64,000 nucleotides of DNA from NCBI GenBank assembly GCA_964017065.1, contig OZ024789.1, forward strand, positions 12,767,823-12,831,822. Direction: 5' to 3'. The notes beneath the pieces were generated by a model. It was not told where the DNA came from, made no database searches, and saw only the letters and a program-made list of their open reading frames with translations. Below, one piece after another: positions 23,701-36,439 of this stretch (positions are counted from its first letter, which is position 1; every line of letters starts with the position of its first letter). Source of the stretch: Haliclona indistincta (lineage: Eukaryota > Porifera > Demospongiae > Haplosclerida > Chalinidae). The translations under genes and the position numbers were made by a program.

Positions 23701-25378
23701 AATAAACTTCCTTACAATAACAAACAGGTATGCTTGAATAAACTTCCTTACAATAACAAACAGGTATGCTTGAATAAACTTCCTTACAATAACAAACAGG
23801 TATGCTTGAATAAACTACCTTACAATAACAAACAGGTATGCTTGAATAAACTTCCTTACAATAACAAACAGGTATGCTTGAATAAACTTCCTTACAATAA
23901 CAAACAGGTATGCTTGAATAAACTTCCTTACAATAACGAACAGGTATGCTTGAATAAACTTCCTTACAATAACAAACAGGTATGCTTGAATAAACTTCCT
24001 TACAATAACAAACAGGTATGCTTGAATAAACTTCCTTACAATAACAAACAGGTATGCTTGAATAAACATCCTTACAATAACAAACAGGTATGCTTGAATA
24101 AACTACCTTACAATAACAAACAGGAATGCTTGAATAAACTTCCTTACAATAACAAACAGGTATGCTTGAATAAACTTCCTTACAATAACAAACAGGTATG
24201 CTTGAATAAACATCCTTACAATAACAAACAGGTATGCTTGAATAAACTACCTTACAATAACAAACAGGAATGCTTGAATAAACTTCCTTACAATAACAAA
24301 CAGGTATGCTTGAATAAACTTCCTTACAATAACAAACAGGTATGCTTGAATAAACTACCTTACAATAACAAACAGGAATGCTTGAATAAACTTCCTTACA
24401 ATAACAAACAGGTATGCTTGAATAAACTTCCTTACAATAACAAACAGGTATGCTTGAATAAACTACCTTACAATAACAAACAGGTATGCTTGAATAAACT
24501 ACCTTACAATAACAAACAGGTATGCTTGAATAAACTTCCTTACAATAACGAACAGGTATGCTTGAATAAACTTCCTTACAATAACAAACAGGTATGCTTG
24601 AATAAACTACCTTACAATAACGAACAGGAATGCTTGAATAAACTTCCTTACAATAACAAACAGGTATGCTTGAATAAACTTCCTTACAATAACAAACAGG
24701 TATGCTTGAATAAACTTCCTTACAATAACAAACAGGTATGCTTGAATAAACTTCCTTACAATAACAAACAGGTATGCTTGAATAAACTACCTTACAATAA
24801 CAAACAGGTATGCTTGAATAAACTTCCTTACAATAACAAACAGGTATGCTTGAATAAACTTCCTTACAATAACAAACAGGTATGCTTGAATAAACTTCCT
24901 TACAATAACAAACAGGTATGCTTGAATAAACTTCCTTACAATAACAAACAGGTATGCTTGAATAAACTTCCTTACAATAACGAACAGGTATGCTTGAATA
25001 AACTTCCTTACAATAACAAACAGGTATGCTTGAATAAACTTCCTTACAATAACAAACAGGTATGCTTGAATAAACTTCCTTACAATAACAAACAGGTATG
25101 CTTGAATAAACTACCTTACAGTAACAAACAGGAATGCTTGAATAAACTACCTTACAATAACAAACAGGTATGCTTGAATAAACTACCTTACAATAACAAA
25201 CAGGAATGCTTGAATAAACTTCCTTACAATAACAAACAGGTATGCTTGAATAAACTTCTTTACAATAACAAACAGGTATGCTTGAATAAACTTCCTTACA
25301 ATAACAAACAGGTATGCTTGAATAAACTTCCTTACAATGATTGTACTGTATGCTTGAATGAAGTTCCTTACAATAACA
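20782..25378. repeat. 36-bp satellite array with higher-order structure, about 127 copies
   Basis: Unit AACAAACAGGTATGCTTGAA plus 16 bp of TAAACTTCCTTACAAT, repeated for 4.6 kb with almost no length change. Variant units (CATCCT, CTTACT, GAATGC, CGAACAG) recur in the same order at about 1224 bp (34 units) and then 972 bp (27 units), for example at 21868, 23092 and 24064, showing block duplication. Open frames run through it on both strands only because 36 is divisible by three. Confidence 0.97.
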
Positions 25379-25403
25379 ATCTAGCATAATTATAACCACT
25401 ATT

Positions 25404-26190
25404 AAAATCTGATATCCAAGTGTCCAATTCATGTCTTGTTTTCATTATTAATGTGATATTAAACACCAATATAATATTTGAGTACAATGTAGTCCTTTAT
25501 TGCATTGAATGTTTGATGTGTGTAATATGGGTGATAGTCAATGAAATCTGATTGCTTGCCAATAAATACATCTGTATCTGGTGAGTGCTTGATGACATAT
25601 GCATGGTAGTGTGTTAATGTGAGACTTTACTTGGATTTTTCTCTTTCAAGCATTGCACCATGGAATCAGTAATCTCTCTCCTACTCTTTTGTCTTTTTCT
25701 CTTCTCTCTCTATCTCTTGCCTCTTAATCTGATTGACTGTACTGATGAGATCCGATAGATCAAAACGGACTGACAACTTGATTTGTCGTCCATATACAGT
25801 TTCAGATACACTCTTCTTCTTCTTTCACTTTCTATTGATCTTCTCTTTGGTACACCATTCTCCTTCAACAGATGATAGATTAAAACCATAATACTTCTGC
25901 TACCATGCTCTAGTGATTTTTCAATTTTATTTCAGTTGTGATATTTATTTGAACAACATGAAACACATGTACAATACATGAATGATAGCATGTGGTCAGC
26001 TGTAGTGCAGATGTATCACATATGATATCATGTGTGACATAGCTGTGACTGCTGACAAACATGAATCAAACATCCCTTGTGTGTGATCCATATTTGATAC
26101 AGTGCAATAGTGTGTCACATATGACCTATCATCTGTGATATACATGTGATACCAATCAAATACAACTCAAATTCAACTTTTCGTCCCGTG
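25404..26190. other. ~790-bp block present only before copy 2
   Basis: The first unit goes directly from satellite exit to gene flank; here about 790 bp intervenes. It is AT-rich, with no TIR or gene I can support. It may be an insertion or the ancestral state lost in unit 1. Confidence 0.5.
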
Positions 26191-26505
26191 TGTCAAACAG
26201 TATACTGCCTATACGTAAGAGATTACTAGAGTATACAGCAGGTTTACTGAGATATACATGCAGTGTTTTACTGAGTTATCCTAATCTTTCCCTCAGTCTG
26301 AGGAGCCAGCTACCGTAGAGCACACACACCAGTCGAGTGAAGGAGAAGAGACTTTAGAAGATTCTGTATTCATTAGTACAAGCAATTTTTGTACATCTAA
26401 TGAATAATACATGAACTCTATGTCATGAATACAACTACATGATTAGTATCTGTATACACACAAGGACTAGCAATAACCGGTGCATGTGAATGAGCGATAG
26501 CTACT

Positions 26506-29500
26506 TCATGATCTAGTGTCCAGCCATTCCCTGATCCCAGCAGCTGTACTGTTCTCATCAGCTTCCTCTAGTGTGTCGATGATAGTCTCCCAGGTGAATG
26601 GAACCTTTTGCTCTTTCCTCCATTGGTCAAACACCTTGCTATATAGACGGTCTTGATCGCTGGTCTGTTGCTCAAATGCTTCCAGAGTTGATACTTCAAT
26701 CTCTAGTTGGATTCCTATCTTGTACTACTTGGTCGGTATCTTCATAGCAACTAAGCTCATCAGTTTAGGAATCTTCGGTGCTTGCAGAGAATATGCTGCA
26801 GCCTTGTCTGTCAAAGTGTAAAAACACCAAAAATTAATAACTAGCATAAAACACAGATCATGCAGTGAATGTCATCAGTAGTTACCTGGTGTTCTCTGTC
26901 GTGGTGCTAGTGCTGATGGCTGCTGGGCAGGCAGTGACTGTGGTGGTGTAGCTGAGGGTTGTGTTGCTACTGATGCTGTACTCACAGAAGACACTGCATA
27001 GAATGATCATTATTCAGTAAACCTGACTATGCTTGATAATTACCTGCAGTAGCTTTATCACCTTCAGGCTGAGGATAGCGTATGTGGAAGCTGTTGGGAG
27101 AAGGAACTCCTTTAATGACCACTTTGTGACGCAGTCGTTGAACTTGCTCTGACAACAGCTCTAACTCAAATCCACAGTGAGGGATTCTTCTACCAATTTG
27201 GTAGTTCTTGATGACAGCTTTAGAGATCTGAGGTAATCAATGTGGAATATTGGTGTCACAAACCAAGACCATGCACCAATCATAAAGCACTTCATGATTT
27301 CATAGGTAATTATAGGTCTGGTATTATACTGTAAGCGCGCATACGTGTAATTAAGAAACACATGCGCTTTAGTAGTCTCAATTGTAGCGAGATGTTTGCT
27401 ATCTTCAGCTGAAAGGTCTCGTGCAAGACACAAATATAGCTAACCCCATGTTGTAGATGAAGTTCAGTTTACACTATCTATGGGCTTGGTTCATCACATG
27501 GCTAGCTAGCCAAGTATCACAGAGAAACTTATGAGAATAATATGAAATTTACAAGGAAGTAGCATAAATTAACGCGCATGTGTATGTAATATATAAACCA
27601 TGGCTTGGAGGTGTGTATGCCGAATATACCACCCGAGGTCGAGGTCAGAGGAAGTTTGCAGCCGAGATAAACCCCGAGCGAAGCGAGGGGTTTATCGAGG
27701 CTGCAAACTTCCGATGACCGAGACCGAGGGTGGTATATTCGGCATACACACCGATAAGCCATGGTTCATATGTTATATACCTTAGCGTGTGGGCGTCGCT
27801 TCTTGCTCGCTTTCGCGTGGATCTCGATTTAGCGGTGAGTCACGGGCCGAGAGGAGGCCCCAAGTGTGTACGTGTACCTGAGTAGAGTGTGTGGGAAAGA
27901 CTTGGACAGCTTTGTGCTTCTAGAGCGAAAGAGCGATCGCCAAGTTTTACAAATTGTTCTTGCAATATTCAACATGACTTGGGCGGGGTTTGTCACATGC
28001 TTGCCAATTTAATACCCACTAGTGTCAGGATGATTGTACACTATAAATCTCAGCCACTTCTGTGCATCATCGCCCTGCAACTGGGTGCTGCTAGTTGCAA
28101 GGCGAATAACTTTCCGAGGATGCCGTCGTGCAACCTCAACCTGGTCACGTGACCAGGGCACACCTCTTGGTTAACCCCTTGAGGAGTGTATTTCTCATAT
28201 ACCACCATGGTGGTATATATCGGCATAATCTCCATGGTGGATTATGCGATATATACCACCATGGAGGTATATGAGAAATTCGCTCTTCAATGGGTTAACT
28301 GAGGTGTGCACCAAGGTGGGGAATATGGCAAATATACCACCTGTGCCTTGTATGGGGACGCCCACTCACTATGGTATATAAGCAGTATACGTCAGGCCTT
28401 GGTTTAAGAAGCCATGGGTACGAGGCTAAGGTTCATGCACTTCCACTACCTGAGAAGGAGGTGCCAGAGGGAGTATTGTCCATGGACCAACTTCCTGTTC
28501 TTGCTGGTCAAGCTCGATCACAGGACTAGGGTTGTCATCAACGCTAATAGGGAGTGTAGTACAGTCTAAACTCCACTTCTCATACTTCTGCTCTACTTCC
28601 TGTGTAAATCAGTGGATTAAATATTGTCAATAAGTGCATCCAGCTATAGCTGTTTACACAAACCTGTTGATTAGGCTCCAGATCTCTCACAACCACAAAG
28701 TGGAAATCAACAGTCAGAGGAGTGGCTAGTCGTTGCTTGTAGAACATGAAGGCTGTACAGAGTGTGTCTGTATCCTCTGGTGCTGTTTCTCCTAGTAATG
28801 AGAACTGCTTCAGCTTGATGGCTCCATACTGAGTGTGTGAGCTGAACAATCCCTCTCGTTCACGGAATCTGTACGGCAGCTGACTCTGTGAGCACTTGGC
28901 GATGATGAACTTGAACTGGGAGCATTGATCCTCACTGCGTACAACAGCGCAATGCTGTATGTTGACAGACACCTCTTTTATGAACTCTATGCTGGATGAG
29001 ACCCAGTAGATGGCACTGATCAACTGCCTGTTCTCAGGGAACTCAAACTGGCCGGCTAGAATCACCTTCACGCCCACACTGACAGTCACTCCAGGAGGAA
29101 CAGCACCTTCAGGGATCTCAATGAAGAACCCATAGCCAGGCCACTCTACTTTCTGAGGCTTGTCTCCCACAACCTCCAGTACAGTCTCCCTGTACACTTC
29201 AACACCACGCAGGAAGTCTGCACCACATGCACAGTCATAAACTGGAGGAGATGCATTAGTAGCTTACCTGGAGCTGTGTTGAGATAGTTAGCCTGGACAC
29301 TAGTATCAACGACAGATCTTGGTTTGATAGCTACAGTATAGTGAGCTACTAGCAGCAGCTGTGAGCTGGGCAGCATCACTCACCTTCTAGCAGCTGCTGG
29401 TTCCTCCTCTTCAGTTGATCAACTATATACACAGTTACACTAGCAATGATGAGCTGGTTAATCACTCACTCTAATACTCACATTTCTCTAGCATCAGTTG

Positions 29501-30012
29501 ACCATCACTTTCCAACATTGAGATCTGTCGATCTCTAGCATAGGCCATTCTCTTGGTTTGCTCCAATACTCTTAGAAGCTCTTGCTGTTCCTCCTCACTA
29601 GCTGTCAGCTTGGTCTCATACTCATGGATGACTATCACAGTGTGCATACAGTGAGATGCAGAGCTGCAGTATAGAGATACTCACCATCTGCAGTGAGGTC
29701 CACCTGTGTGGTCACATCACTTGCTAGCTTAGTCTGTGCAGCTACAATGAGAACACATTCCACATGCAGACTCCTCCCATCACAGTCTACTTACTCTTTT
29801 GTTGCAGTTTCTCTAACAGCTCTTGTTGCTGTTCATAGTCGTCTCTGCTAGCAGCCATCTTCTTCTGCATGCCATACATGTCATCCTCTAGTTTAGAACA
29901 CTTCTGATCCTTCTCCTGTGAATCACGCTGAGCAGCATCGAGCTTGTCCATTAGCTCTTGCTCTCTCTTCTTGCTAAGTCGAAGGCTGTCTTCATAAGCA
30001 TGAATGACTGAG

Positions 30013-30082
<70 letters not shown>

Positions 30083-31228
30083 GAAGGGAAGGAGAGAGGG
30101 AGCAAGGAAGGAAGGGAGAGAGGGAGGGAGGGAGAGAGGGAGAGAGGGAGAGAGGGAGGGAGAGAGGGAGAGAGGGAGGGAGAGAGGGAGGGAGAGAGGG
30201 AGGGAGAGAGAGAGGGAGGGAGAGAGGGAAGGAGAAAGGCAGGGAGAGAGAGACGAAGGGAAGGAGAGAGGGAGGGAGGGAGGGAAGAAGGGAGGGAGTG
30301 AGGGAGGGAGAGAGGGAGGGAGAGAGGGAGGGTGGGAGGGAGAGAGGGAGAGAGGAAGGGAGGGAGAGAGGGAGGGTGGGAGGGAGAGAGGAAGGGAGGG
30401 AGAGAGAGAGGAAGGGAGGGAAAGCGGGAGGGAGGGAGAGAGGGAGGGAGAGAGGGAAAGAGGGAGGGAGAGAGGGAAGGAGAGAGGCAGGGAGAGAGAG
30501 ACGAAGGGAGGGAGAGAGGGAGGGAGGGAGAGAGGGAGAGAGGGAAGGAGAAAGGCAGAGAGAGAGAGACGAAGGGAAGGAGAGAGGGAGGGAGGAAGGG
30601 AGGGAGGGAGGGAGAGAGGGAGAGAGGGAGGGAGGGAAAGAGGGAGGGCGAGAGTGAGGGAGGGAGAAAAGGAGGGAGGGAGAGAGGGAGGGAGGGAGAG
30701 AGCGAGGGAGGGAGGGAGGGAGAGAGGGAGGGAGGGAGGGAGGGAGGAAGGGAGAGAGGGAGAGAGGGAGGGAGAGAGAGAGGGAGGGAGGGAGGGAGAG
30801 AGAGAGGGAGGGAGAGAGGAAGGGAGAGAGAGAGGGAGGGAGAAAGGGAGCGAGGGAGGGAGGGAGAGAGGGAAGGAGAAAGGCATGGAGAGAGAGACGA
30901 AGGGAAGGAGAGAGGGAGGGAGGAAGGGAGGGAGAGAGGGAGGGCGAGAGGGAGGGAGGGTGAGAGGGAGGGAGAGAGAGAGAGAGGGAGGGAGAGAGGG
31001 AGAGAGGGAGGGCGAGAGGGAGGGAGGGTGAGAGGGTGAGAGGGAGGGAGAGAGAGAGAGGGGGAGGGAGAGAGGGAGGGTGGTGGGAGAGAGGAAGGGA
31101 GGGAGAGAGGAAGGGAGGGAGAGAGGAAGAGAGGAAGGGAGGGAGAGAGGGAGGGAGAGAGGGAGAGAGGGAGGGAGAGAGACGAAGGGAAGGAGAGAGG
31201 GAGGGAGGGAGAGGGAGCGGGAGAGGGA

Positions 31229-31270
<42 letters not shown>

Positions 31271-33686
31271 AAGAGAGAAGCGGTAGTAGGAGAGTGTGCC
31301 TCAGTGTGTGGTTACCATCTTCTGAGGTGAGTTCAAGTGATGTCTCTTTAGCTGGTTCTGTCTCATTGTGTGATTCTGTTTGAGGAGAAAAAGAAGACAT
31401 AATTTATAAAATCATTATACATAACCACAAACCACAGTTCAGTGATGAATAACATTTACATGAAGCTTGTTTGTTTGTTTGTGTGTGTGTGTGTGTGTGA
31501 TTGTTACTAACCATGTTTGTCTTGTTTCTCATCTCTCTCATCAATATGCTCATAGTCTAGTTCTATCAGTCTCATCCTGTCTCTAGCCTCTTGTACAGGT
31601 ACTGGTCCCTTTATCCTGGCCTCTCTCAGTTTCTTCTGGTACTCTGTGTTGTTGCTCAGTGTCTCTCTCTCCATCACTCTCTCCACACACCACTGCCCAC
31701 TAGTGTCCTGGACTGTATGGAGGAGATGAGCTGTTATGTGCAGTCCACCACTGTCAGTGTGTGCATCAGCTGCTGTAGCTACTGCTGATTACTGCATGGA
31801 CACACACTGTGCTCACTTAGCTCTATAACACTAGAGGCAGCCTTGTACCTGTGTCCTCCAAACACTAGTATCCAGACACAGTGGGCTCCTAGATGCAACA
31901 CTGACACTGAGTGGTGCCATCGTTGTGTCACTGAATCAGGTAGTGATGGTAGCTATAGAACACAATAAAACAACACATTATATGAACCATACAATACTAC
32001 ATGACATGTACAGTATCTCATTATAATAGAATCAAATTATAAAGTTCTCAAGTCAAGTGGAACTATTCCTCACACACATCAAACCACAACCAAGTTAATT
32101 AGTTATAACTAGGTTAATAACTAAGTTTAGTAATAATTAACACTGAAATTTAGGGTTAATTTGTATGTAGCTCTATAGACAACAGCGCAGCAAATAGTGA
32201 GTAGATAACAAGAAAGCTGCTAATTAGTCTATTGTACAGTTCATCATTCTGTGAAATGTCATGATCATCTTGTTAGTACACAATGTGTGAGCACATTCAC
32301 AATGTGCAGGTTGTAACTAAATTCATGTGAAATACCTTGATCCATTGGTTAGTATCATATAACCACATATCACTCAGTATAAGACGATCACCAACTCCTC
32401 CACTCATCACAAACACAGGACCAGTAATGTGTGATGCAGCATGGGCATATCTCCCCACAGGCCATTGGACAGACTGACTAACTGGTTTCTTGATCTTGGT
32501 CCAGTTCTGAGAAGACAAAGATATCATAGACTCCTAGAAATATCACAGGCTATAGACTAATGCAATATGCTTGCTACACTGATGTTGTGGAGCAATGAAT
32601 ACTCAAATGATGATATGTATGAAGAATGTATTATAATGATTGTGTGTATCAGTGATTATGAGATCAATATGATGTGATCAGATCACACAAGAGTGAATCA
32701 GTGCTATACTATTCATACAGTGTCTACACACTCACCACAGAATGTCTCTCCAGATCTACAATATACAAATCATCAGAGTAGAGGCTTGATGGAGTGGTAC
32801 CACCAAACATAGCAGCCCTCTTCCCTTCCACTGTTGTTAGTGTGAAATCCTCACATGGAGGAGGAGCTTGTCCTGTGACTACTGGTGAGCTCCACCCATC
32901 ATCTGGAGGACAATAACAACTCATGAGTTATAACACATAAACAGTAACTTTGAGACAACATGTATTATCATCTCTCTCATTATGAGAGATGGGTCTATGA
33001 ACGAGGCTACTCACTATACTATAAGAGGACTATACTGAGACAACACAGTATCACTCACTTGTGGACAGAGAGAAAATGTGTTGTTCATTGGTACATACAC
33101 CATCACTATATGGTTGATACTGTGCTCCATGTTGTGGTGATGATGGGACAGCATGACCCCGCCCTCCCATCACATACAAGAGGTCCTCCTCTCCATCAGT
33201 GAAGTGCACCATTCCACACCATCCCTTCTGCATTGGAGCCCCATCTTCTGTTGTTGAGGGAGCCAACATCCTCCATTGCAGGGTGGAGGTGCTCAGTGTG
33301 TGAACACTGTTGTGGTAGCAGCGATCGTGACCACAGTAACCACCGAAATAGTGCAGCTCATTCCTGACAGCGACACAGGAATAGCCCTTCACTCCCAGTG
33401 GAGGTGTTCCACTAGTGGTGCGCTGCTCCCAGCAACCAGTGTTCACGTCGAACACCTCCACACTGGAGAAAAACTGACGCTTCTCAGCGTTATCGTGCAC
33501 CTTAGGCATTCCATCCTGGTCTCCAGCCCACAGGTAAAGATGGTCGCCAACAGCAGCTGTGCTGTGACCATGACGACCAGCGGGTTCCCTCCATCCATCC
33601 ACTGTGAGGAGTAACAATCAGTCACTGTTTGAACACCTGACACAACTCATGAACTCACCTCCTCGCTGCTGCTGAGGAGCGGACAT
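26506..33686 (-). CDS. Kelch / coiled-coil / ZU5 protein, copy 2, Death domain cut by a stop
   Basis: Paralog of the gene at 363-8423 with the same exon order: ATG at 33686, Kelch exons (about 33050-33600, 32720-32910, 32300-32510), coiled coil, ZU5 (about 28660-29190), possible UPA exon (about 27040-27235), a Gln/Pro-rich linker exon (about 26886-26998) and a Death-domain exon. In the latter, the codon for the conserved Trp of the KxPTKWY stretch is TAG (26725-26727) where copy 1 has TGG. The remaining roughly 70 codons of the domain are still nearly identical to copy 1. Read as written, the protein ends before the Death fold forms. A coiled-coil exon of copy 1 (about 3918-4010) is also missing. 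The sequence is otherwise open. Confidence 0.82.
27588..27779. mobile_element. Foldback MITE with GC-rich turn
   Basis: A near-perfect palindrome of about 190 bp: AACCATGGCTT and GTGTGTATGCCGAATATACC in one arm and their complements in the other, with a turn of CCCGAGCGAAGCGAGGGG. It sits in an intron of copy 2 and is absent from copy 1. Confidence 0.8.
28152..28300. mobile_element. Second palindromic element in the same intron
   Basis: Arms carry CTCATATACCACCATGGTGG and GATATATACCACCATGGAGG around a central CCATGG palindrome, with GGTTAAC at the outer edges. The TATACCACC motif is shared with the palindrome at 27588, suggesting related families. Absent from copy 1. Confidence 0.7.
30008..31268. 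repeat. Expanded purine tract in the copy 2 intron
   Basis: About 1.26 kb of (GA)n/(GGGA)n, homologous in position to 2826-3530 but almost twice as long. Again it lies on the pyrimidine side of a 3' splice site for the minus-strand gene. Confidence 0.95.
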
Positions 33687-33808
33687 GATGGAGGAGGAAG
33701 AAAGTGAACTAGACCGCGCTCTGTTTAGTTGAGCTCTGTTAGCTGCGTGGGAGTGACTATAAACTTAGCCACACCTTTCTTTTGATGCGCTTCTAATAGA
33801 ATACCAGC
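33687..33808. promoter_or_regulatory. Divergent promoter, copy 2
   Basis: About 120 bp between the two ATGs, nearly identical to 8424-8533 apart from one replaced segment of roughly 25 bp. Its short length implies that both genes share control elements. Confidence 0.55.
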
Positions 33809-36267
33809 ATGGCGGACACGTTGGAAGAGCTCAGTGATGCTGGACTACGGGAGCTACTCACTGCCTACTCCATCACTCAGCCGGTGACTCCCTCTACCCG
33901 CAGTCTACTCATTAGGAAGCTGAGACGACAGATGAGTGCAGAGCCGCGTCAAGACGACACTGCCCGCACGACACTACTAGTAGCTAGTCCAGTAGCTGCA
34001 GCTCAGCTAGCTCGACCAGAGGATGGTATAGGTGTACTAATGGACGGCACTACCAGTTCTCCCTACTATGGCTCTAAAGCAGAGGCGCTGGTAGCTGTAA
34101 AGAGTCTTCCACCAGGAGTACGGTTCACCATAGTGGAGTCTGCACCAGCTGCCAGCCTGACACAGGATGAGGTAGAGCTGACTGGGTTTACCTTGCAAAC
34201 ACACGAGGAACAGTCTGAAATCACGACTGATGCAGCAACGATATCAGAAAAGGCTAACAGGTATCCTAGTGTTAAAACCCAGGATCTGTCTTGTCTTCGT
34301 AAGCTAATAGAAGACGGCAAAGCAGCTGAGTTTGCTGACGTGGTTTGGGACAATCCACGTCATCTCATCACTTCAGGCGACACTCCAGAGATTCTTCAGG
34401 TCCCAACACGTTCCAATGCACTCCACTGTGGTGTATCTCAGCGCCAGCTAGCAGTGTGTAAGGAGGTGATTGCTATTATAGAGAGCAGTCGATTTTGGGA
34501 GTTGATCTATCCTGACGATAGTGCTGAGACTAGAGCAAAGAGACGTGATCATCTTATTGATCTGTACCTGAACATGCAGGACAAGATAGTGAGTCTTGTG
34601 TAGCCTCACCTCCAGGCAGCTCTCTCTGCTGGAGAGATGGCCTGTCTGTGCATGGTCCAAAATTTTTAAAACACCTCGTAAGATTTCCTGTAACAGCAGT
34701 GTATGGCTAATTTAAGCTATGCATGAAGGCTTCTGGACCATTCTCCCCGACTTAGTACAAACTAAAGCTGTTCTGTATACCAGATTCGTATACTACTTCA
34801 TTTGATAACATTGTCTAATTTGGCAGCGGAAACACTCATGCGTTTGCGACAAATTTTAAATTGCCTCATGTCCAGGTCCCCACATCAAGTGATCTGTATG
34901 TGATGTGTGTCTGATATTATAGTGTCTCCTTGTTGTGTAGACTAATGACACACCTCTTCATATCGCTAGTCGGTTTGGTTATGAGGAGATAGTGTCATTC
35001 CTTGTTGGTCAACCAAGCATTGATAGAACCATCAGGAACAGAGATGGTGAGACCGCCATGGACGTGGTGTGTAGACGAGAGAGGACAAGTGGTCTTGCTC
35101 AGAGAATAAAACAGCTCCTAAAAGGTGCATCATATTCTAGTAGAGACCAGAGATTATGATTCCTCTTCTCTCTCACAGATCCTGACTTGTATTATGTACC
35201 AGTGATCAGAGCGACTGACAACTCACTGACTCCTTATCTCGGCAGCCCCTGCAAGATGGAGGGACAGTCGACTGAGGAGAGAGAGACACTGCTGTCATCA
35301 CCTGTGATAGGACACGCTCTTGCTGGACCAATGAGTGAAGCAAAGGCTAGTTAGTAAGATGACACACTAGCCATTGATTCTGATCCATACATGTAGGCTC
35401 ATGAAGTGTACCAGCAATGGCGCTCTCCCACTAGTAGTGCTGACAGGAGACAAGCTAGTGTCATCAAACGATCAGATCCTGACAGAGGTTGGGAGAGGAT
35501 TGGAAGGTATCATATAATACCCTCACTACACCTCTGATCTCAGTTGCTATGTTACTAGTGTGATTGTTACTGCAGGTCCATAGCTCAGACCAGAGGAGTG
35601 GGATGGCGTGAATACTGGGAGTTCCTAGGGTGCTACTGTGATCTGTCTCAACCTGAAGGACTCATGAAGCTAGAGAACCACTTATCACAGATGAGGGACC
35701 AGCATCGAACACCATCAACCACAGCACAAGATACACCTGATAGTGACAATGCAGTGAGGCAGTTTAATGGATTAGAAGATATGGAGGATGTATTGGTATC
35801 TGCTCCAGTCACTGATAATGATTTGGTGTCTGCTATAGAGGGACTCACTTTAGGAGCCAAGGAGGACACAGAGATGAGTGAAGAGGTGGTTATCGTAGAT
35901 AGAGAAGAAGAGATGAGGTCATTTACTAGTCCACTTGAGGTGGTTGGTGGATTCATGACTCCACTCAGAGGGGACTACATCATGGCGCCATCCCGCTCTA
36001 CTCCACTTGCTAAGGTCTACATCACAGGGTGAGACACACACACACTTCACAAGATGAAAAACTGAATTCTTCCACAAACAATAATGCATTATTCAAGAAT
36101 ATGCCATATTGTGTTGGTTATATCATCATGTAGCTTGTCTCTCTGTTTCTCTCTCAGTTCATCTCCATGTAAGCTGGATCGTGATGTGTTCCTAGCGCTA
36201 GGTGACCTCACAGCCACCATCAATCCTCATGTCCACACCTGGACTCAACTCATACTGTCTCACACTG
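33809..36267 (+). CDS. ANKLE2: ANKLE2 (LEM4)-like protein, copy 2
   Basis: ANKLE2 recruits PP2A and controls BAF dephosphorylation at nuclear-envelope reassembly in animals. Domains in order: LEM (residues about 1-42, two helices joined at the PVTPSTR turn), a viroplasmin-like fold (about 65-115, YYGSKAEALVAVKSLPPGVR), the ANKLE2 core (about 150-258), an ankyrin exon (34941-35125, DTPLHIASRFG), then exons at about 35179-35345, 35397-35506 (WRSP, KRSDPDRGWERIGR), 35576-36028 (GWREYWEFLGCYCDLS) and 36158 onward (KLDRDVFLALGDL). The intron 35346-35396 fits the frame only with a GC donor (AAG/GCTAGT), as in copy 1. The last exon runs into GRP94-derived sequence at about 36262, so the natural C-terminus is lost. 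No N-terminal membrane anchor is seen. Confidence 0.88.
35346..35396 (+). other. Probable 51-bp GC-AG intron in ANKLE2
   Basis: Exon ends GCAAAG, then GCTAGT; the acceptor is ATGTAG. Joining these keeps the frame and gives the uninterrupted ANKLE2 family spacing between SEAK and AHEVYQQW. Nearby GT choices introduce stops. Copy 1 has the same sequence. Confidence 0.6.
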
Positions 36268-36335
36268 GGTACTCATGAATGATACTAAGTCACTCTCTCA
36301 CTTGCACACACACACTCACACACACACGCACACAT

Positions 36336-36358
36336 ACACACACTCTCTCTCTCTCTCT

Positions 36359-36438
<80 letters not shown>
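36336..36438 (+). repeat. (CT)n tract ending at an AG
   Basis: About 100 bp of CT repeat directly before CTCAG/AGGAG. Similar CT runs precede acceptors at 36728-36758, 37381-37438 and 39777-39960. Confidence 0.9.

Positions 36439-36439
<1 letters not shown>

Noticed and set aside
16935..25378. Repeat-spacer arrays suggesting CRISPR
   Set aside because: There are no distinct spacers, the units are directly contiguous, and the context is clearly animal.
20782..25389. 1535-codon open frame and long minus-strand frames in the 36-bp array
   Set aside because: The unit is a multiple of three without stops, so open frames arise on both strands; there is no promoter, intron or domain.
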